Both the position numbers and the translations under genes were made by a program. This document shows positions 59,736-64,000 of a stretch of DNA of 64,000 nucleotides, piece by piece; position 1 is the first letter of the stretch; the number at the start of each line of letters is the position of its first letter. The notes under the pieces are model-generated. The model ran no database searches. It was not told where the DNA came from and saw only the letters and a program-made list of their open reading frames with translations. The DNA is taken from contig NZ_MKKH01000044.1 of NCBI RefSeq assembly GCF_001942335.1, positions 81,723-145,722 on the forward strand, read 5' to 3'. Source of the DNA: Cellulosimicrobium sp. CUA-896 (GTDB lineage: Bacteria > Actinomycetota > Actinomycetes > Actinomycetales > Cellulomonadaceae).

Positions 59736-61183
59736 GTGAGCACCCCCCAGCGTCACGACGCCCCCGCGGCGGACGGGCCGGACCCGCGCCGCTACCCGGC
59801 GCGCGCCGTCGTCGACCTCGCGGCGATCCGCGACAACGTGCGCGCGCTCGCGGGCCACGCGCCCACCGCGCAGGTGATGGCGGTCGCAAGGCGGACGCCT
59901 ACGGGCACGGGCTGGTGCCGAGCGCGCTGGCGGCGATCGCCGGCGGGGCGACGTGGCTCGGCGTCGCCCAGCCGAGCGAGGCGCTCGCGCTGCGCGCGGC
60001 CGGCCTCGGGCCCGACCGGGCGCGCCTGCTGACGTGGCTCTACGCGCCGGGCGCGCCGGTGCGCGAGCTGGTCGAGGCCGACGTCGACGTCTCGGTCGCC
60101 GCGCCGTGGGCGCTCGACGAGGTCGTCGCCGGCGCCGCGCCGCCGGCCGCCCGGCGCGCGTGCACGTCAAGGTCGACACGGGGCTCGGGCGCAACGGGAT
60201 CATGCCGGACGAGCTGCCGGGAGTGCTCGACCCCGCCGCGCGCGCCGCGGCCGAGGGCGTCGTGCGCGTCGTCGGCGTCTGGTCGCACCTCGCCCGCGCG
60301 GACGAGCCGGGGCACCCGAGCGTCGCCGCGCAGGCCGACGTGCTCGACGACGCCGTCCGGCTCGCCGAGGCGTCGGGAGCCGCGCTCGAGGTGCGTCATC
60401 TCGCGAACTCGGCCGCGACCCTCACGGCGCCGCGGACCCACTACGACCTCGTGCGCCCCGGGCTCGCCGTCTACGGCATGTCGCCCGTGCCCCAGGTCGG
60501 GCCGCCGCAGCGGTACGGGCTGACGCCCGCGATGACGCTCGAGGCGAGCCTCGTGACGGTCAAGCGCGTCGCGGCCGGCCAGGGCGTGTCGTACGGGCAC
60601 GTGTACACGACCGACCGTGACACGACGCTGGGCGTCGTCCCGCTCGGCTACGCCGACGGCATCCCGCGGCACGCCTCGGGAGGCGGACCGGACGGCGCCC
60701 CCGGCGGCCCCGTCCTCGTCGGCGGGGCGGTGGCGGACGGGCTCGCAGGGGGTCGCGTGCTGCGCGTCGCGGGACGCGTGTGCATGGACCAGGTCGTGCT
60801 CGACCTCGGGCCGGGCGCGCGCGAGCGTGCCGGCGACGTCGTGACCCTGTTCGGCGCGGGTGCCGGGCTCGAGCACGGCGGCGCGCGACGGCGGAGGACT
60901 GGGCGCAGGCCGCCGGCACCATCAGCTACGAGATCACGACACGGCTGGGCGCGCGCGTGCCCCGCGAGCACGTGCGCCTCGACGTGCTCGACGACGCGGC
61001 GCGGGCCCTCGCACAGCGCGCGACCGGCCGCGGCCCGGCGCACTGCCCGACGGCGCCGTCGCGACCGCGCCGCCGGCCACCACGGCCGCCACCGCCGCCA
61101 CGCCGTCCGCCACCCCGTCCGCCGCCCCCGCCGCCGGCCCGGCCACCCCGTCCGGCCCGCACGAGAGGACCCCCGCACGGTGA
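59736..61183 (+). CDS. alr: Alanine racemase (four missing bases)
   Basis: PLP enzyme making D-alanine for peptidoglycan. Missing bases near 59890 (AVGKADAYGHGLVPSALAAI, carrying the PLP lysine), 60155 (ARARVHVKVDTGLGRNGIMP), 60893 (GAPTAEDWAQAAGTISYEIT) and 61037 (GPAALPDGAVATAPP). The second catalytic residue is Tyr in GVSYGHVYTTDRD. Corrected length is about 483 residues, of which the last 45 are an Ala/Thr/Pro tail not usual in Alr. GTG 59736 sits 8 nt after GAGAAT. The stop overlaps the tsaE start (GTGA). Confidence 0.93.
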
Positions 61184-61754
61184 ACGACCCCACGGTGAAC
61201 GACCCCACGAGCAGGACCACCGACGACCGTCCCGCCCCGAGCCCGCCGCCGCAGGACGCACCAGGGCCGGTGCGGCTCGTGCTCCCCGACGCCGAGACGA
61301 CCCGGGCGTCGGCCGGGCGCTCGCGGGCCTGCTCCGCGCGGGCGACCTCGTCGTGCTCACGGGCGACCTCGGCGCGGGCAAGACGACACTCACGCAGGGC
61401 ATCGGTGCCGGGCTCGGCGTCCGCGGGCAGGTCGCGTCGCCCACGTTCATCGTCGCGCGCGAGCACCCCTCGCTCGTGGGCGGGCCCGCGCTCGTGCACG
61501 TCGACGCCTACCGCCTCGGGTCGCTCGAGGAGGTCGACGCGCTCGACCTCGACTCGAGCCTCGACGAGTCGGTGACGGTCGTCGAGTGGGGGAGCGGCCT
61601 CGTCGAGTCGCTGGCCGGCGACCGGCTCGAGGTCGTCCTCGAGCGTCCCCGGGGCGCGGGACCCACCGACGGCACGGACAGGGCCGACGGTACCGACGGC
61701 ACCGACGGCACCGACGACCCCGACGACGCGCCCGAGGCGGGGCGCGGCACGTGA
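61180..61754 (+). CDS. tsaE: tRNA t6A threonylcarbamoyl ATPase TsaE (frameshifted)
   Basis: P-loop ATPase of the t6A complex that modifies ANN-decoding tRNAs. Walker A is VLTGDLGAGKTTLTQGIGAG; SPTFIVAREHPSLVGGPALV and VDAYRLGSLEEVDALDLDSS follow, and the catalytic VVEWGSGLVESLAGDR is present. One G is missing near 61305. Corrected length is 191 residues including an N-terminal Asn/Asp/Pro extension and a C-terminal TDGTDGTD repeat tail. The first 30 bp are a 15-bp tandem duplication (see findings). GTG 61180 overlaps the alr stop. Confidence 0.92.
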
Positions 61755-61858
61755 CCGTGCGCGCCGTCGGCGACCGCTGGTCCGGGCTCGACCTCGCGGC
61801 GCTCGTCGGCGACGCGGGCGCGCCGGGGACCGCCGTCCCGCCCGCCGCGCAGCCGTAG
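61751..61858 (+). CDS. Possible small ORF between tsaE and tsaB
   Basis: A 35-residue reading starting GTG 61751 (overlapping the tsaE stop) and ending TAG 61856-61858, ending next to the tsaB start. It begins VTVRAVGDRWSGLDLAALVG. I do not recognise it. The Ala/Gly/Pro-rich end and lack of known homology make it uncertain whether it is translated. Confidence 0.2.
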   Translation: MTVRAVGDRWSGLDLAALVGDAGAPGTAVPPAAQP

Positions 61859-61867
61859 GCTGGGTCC

Positions 61868-62586
61868 GTGCCTGTTCTCGCCCTCGACACGTCCGCGTCC
61901 GTGACCGTCGCCGTCGTCGGCGACGACGCGCCCGCCTCACCCGTCGTGACGCACCCGAACGCCGCCGCCACGCCGAGGCGCTCGCGCCGCTCGTCGACGA
62001 GGCGCTCGCCGAGGCCGGGGTCGACCGCACCGACCTCGTCGCGGTCGCCGTCGGCACCGGGCCGGCGCCGTTCACCGGCCTGCGCGTCGGCCTCGTCACC
62101 GCGCGCGCGATCGGCTTCGCGCTCGGCGTGCCCGTGCTCGGGGTCCCGAGCCTCGACGCCGTCGCCGCGCAGGCCGTGAGCGACCTCGGGCTCACGCCCG
62201 ACGACGAGGTGCTCGTCGCGACCGACGCGCGCCGCCGCGAGGTCTACTGGGCGCGCTACCGCGTCGTCGCCCACGAGGGCCCGCACGCCGTCCCCGTCCT
62301 CGAGACGGTCGCCGGCCCGGACGTCGGGCCCGCGGCCGCCGTCGCGGAGCACGCCGAGGGCGCCGTGGTCGTCGGCGAGGGCGCAGCGCTGTACGCTGAC
62401 GTGCTCGACGCCGCCGAGGACGCCCCGCTCGTGCCCGACGCCGCGGTGCTCGCGCGCCTCGCGATCGCCCGGCGCGACGCGGGTGCGGAGCAGCCGACCG
62501 AGCCGCTGTACCTGCGCCGCCCCGACGTGCAGGAGGCGGCCGCGCGCAAGCGGGTCAGCGACACGCCCGCCGGCACGGCCCGGTGA
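61868..62586 (+). CDS. tsaB: tRNA t6A protein TsaB (frameshifted)
   Basis: Non-catalytic partner of TsaD in t6A synthesis, with an actin-like fold. MPVLALDTSASVTVAVVGDD, GTGPAPFTGLRVGLVTARAI and the end LYLRRPDVQEAAARKR are family hallmarks. One C is missing near 61975 (NARRHAEALAPLVDEALAEA). Corrected length is 239 residues. GTG 61868 lies 6 nt after TAGGCT. Its stop overlaps the rimI start. Confidence 0.94.
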
Positions 62587-63122
62587 GCGCGGCCGACGAG
62601 GTCCGGCTGCGGCCGCTGCGTGCCGCGGACCTCGACCGGATCGTCGCGCTCGAGCGCACGCTGTTCGGGCCCGGGGCGTGGACGTACGGGATGCTCGCGG
62701 ACGAGCTCGCGGGTCAGGGGCGCTGGTACGTGGTCGCGGAGCCGGCGCGGCACCTCGCCGTGGGGCCGCCGCCCGTCGTCGGGTACGCGGGGCTGTGGTT
62801 CGACGGCGACGTCACCCAGGTGATGACCATCGGCGTCGACCCGGCGTACCAGCAGCAGCGGGTGGGCTCGACGCTGCTCGAGGCGCTCGTCGACCGGTCG
62901 CGGCGCCTCGGCGCGAGCGCCGTGCTCCTCGAGGTGCGGGTCGACAACGAGCCCGCGCTCGCGCTCTACGCCAAGCACGGCTTCGAGCAGATCGGCCTCC
63001 GCAAGCGGTACTACCAGCCGGAGGACGTCGACGCGTACACGATGCGGCTCGGCCTCGCCCCGCTGCGCGACGACGACCCCGACTACGGCACCGCCCCGGA
63101 TGCGGGGAGCGTCGTCGCGTGA
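62583..63122 (+). CDS. rimI: Ribosomal protein S18-alanine N-acetyltransferase RimI
   Basis: GNAT acetyltransferase, 179 residues. The acetyl-CoA motif VDPAYQQQRVGSTLLEALVD and the C-terminal LALYAKHGFEQIGLRKRYYQ and EDVDAYTMRL match RimI. GTG 62583 overlaps the tsaB stop by 4 bp. The usual third partner tsaD is not the next gene. Confidence 0.93.
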   Translation: MSAADEVRLRPLRAADLDRIVALERTLFGPGAWTYGMLADELAGQGRWYVVAEPARHLAVGPPPVVGYAGLWFDGDVTQVMTIGVDPAYQQQRVGSTLLEALVDRSRRLGASAVLLEVRVDNEPALALYAKHGFEQIGLRKRYYQPEDVDAYTMRLGLAPLRDDDPDYGTAPDAGSVVA

Positions 63123-64000
63123 CCGCGACGCGCGAGCGGGTCCTCGTCGACGCGTCCACGCTCGCCCGCCTGCTCGACGACGGGTCACGGCCCGCGGTGC
63201 TCGACGTGCGTTGGGCGCTCGGCGTCACCGACGGGCGCGAGCGCCACGTCGCCGGCCACGTCCCGGGCGCGGTCTACGTCGACCTCGAGACCGAGCTCGC
63301 GGCGCCGCCGTCGGCCGCGGCGGGACGCCACCCGCTCCCGGACCCCGCCCGCCTGCAGGCCGCCGCACGGCGCTGGGGCGTGCGGGCCGGACGGCCGGTC
63401 GTCGTGTACGACGCGGTCGGCGGCACGTCGGCCGCGCGCGCCTGGTGGCTCCTGCGCTGGGCGGGTCACGACGACGTCCGCCTCCTCGACGGCGGCCTCG
63501 CGGCGTGGGAGCGGGCGGGACTGCCGCTCGAGCAGGGCGACGTGCGCGCGGAACCGGGTGACGTCGTCGTCACCCCCGGAGGGATGCCGGTCCTGGACGC
63601 CGACGGCGCGGCCCACCTCGCGGCGTCGGGCCCGGGCCTCCTCCTCGACGCCCGTGCGGGCGAGCGGTACCGGGGCGAGGTCGAGCCCGTCGACCCGCGC
63701 GCGGGCCACGTGCCCGGGGCCGTGAGCGCGCCGACCACGGACAACCTGGCCGGCGACGGCACGTTCCTCGACGCGGAGGCGCTGCGGGCGCGCTTCGCCG
63801 GTCTGGGCGTCGTCGAGGCGGCCGCCCCGGGTCCGGGGAAGGCGACGCCCACCGCCGCGGTGGCGACGGTGGGCGTCTACTGCGGGTCGGGCGTCACGGC
63901 CGCGCACGAGGTGGCCGCGCTCGCGACGCTCGGCGTCGAGGCGGCCTGTACGCGGGGTCGTGGTCGCAGTGGTCGAACGACCCCGCCCGTCCGGCCGCGA
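63119..64000 (+). CDS. sseA: Thiosulfate/3-mercaptopyruvate sulfurtransferase (partial, frameshifted)
   Basis: Two-domain rhodanese. The first, inactive domain starts RVLVDASTLARLLDDGSRPA and has GHVPGAVYVDLETELA and VVVYDAVGGTSAARAWWLL. The second carries the active Cys in VGVYCGSGVTAAHEVAALAT. One C is missing near 63943, after which LYAGSWSQWSNDPARP, the normal C-terminal motif, is read. The gene runs off the window within a few residues of its expected end. GTG 63119 overlaps the rimI stop. Confidence 0.9.
   Translation, partial: MTATRERVLVDASTLARLLDDGSRPAVLDVRWALGVTDGRERHVAGHVPGAVYVDLETELAAPPSAAAGRHPLPDPARLQAAARRWGVRAGRPVVVYDAVGGTSAARAWWLLRWAGHDDVRLLDGGLAAWERAGLPLEQGDVRAEPGDVVVTPGGMPVLDADGAAHLAASGPGLLLDARAGERYRGEVEPVDPRAGHVPGAVSAPTTDNLAGDGTFLDAEALRARFAGLGVVEAAAPGPGKATPTAAVATVGVYCGSGVTAAHEVAALATLGVEAACTRGRGRSGRTTPPVRPR

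Overview
The window is high-GC (about 72%) DNA from an actinobacterium of the order Micrococcales. The S10-spc-alpha gene order, the frequent GTG and TTG starts and the individual protein sequences fit the Cellulomonadaceae or Promicromonosporaceae (Cellulomonas, Cellulosimicrobium or Isoptericola-like). I cannot name the genus from sequence reading alone.

Layout. 1-1317 (minus): tail of an ABC-2 drug/polysaccharide-type exporter (permease plus ATPase). 1400-4457: tRNA-Trp, secE, nusG, rplK, rplA. 4653-5665 (minus): two small membrane proteins. 6022-11739: an accessory four-gene module made of a sigma-70 family factor, a 169-residue protein with a carboxypeptidase-regulatory-like fold, a subtilisin (S8) without signal peptide, and a TPR-CHAT cysteine protease. 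11764-13052: L10 leader, rplJ, rplL. 13365-21069: rpoB, rpoC. 21164-25890: rpsL, rpsG, fusA, tuf. 25997-36259: S10 and spc operons (rpsJ to rplO). 36470-43051: secY, adk, map, infA, rpmJ, rpsM, rpsK, rpoA, rplQ. 43149-47245: hydrolase, ROK kinase, truA, a DUF5709 protein, trhO. 47219-50519: rplM, rpsI, glmM, def. 50788-64000: DedA protein, coaA, DUF72, glmS, acpS, LLM oxidoreductase, NAD(P)HX repair enzyme, pseudouridine synthase, alr, tsaE, tsaB, rimI and a sulfurtransferase that runs off the end.

Most genes serve transcription and translation. The later part adds cell-wall precursor supply (glmS, glmM, alr), coenzyme A and acyl-carrier-protein maturation (coaA, acpS), metabolite repair and the t6A tRNA pathway (tsaE, tsaB). 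The one region that looks like a dedicated, poorly understood system is the sigma / S8 / CHAT module at 6-11.7 kb.

Sequence quality strongly affects the annotation. I count about 38 single-base deletions and one insertion, nearly all in short G, C or A runs, and they break the frames of about 25 genes. Essential genes such as rpoB and rpoC (six missing bases) are among them, so these are almost certainly sequencing or assembly errors and not pseudogenes. For each affected gene I give the full span with the shift sites, and lengths after restoring the missing bases. A second window-wide pattern is that most non-ribosomal genes have a -10 box 6-8 nt before the start codon and no ribosome binding site, which suggests leaderless mRNAs.
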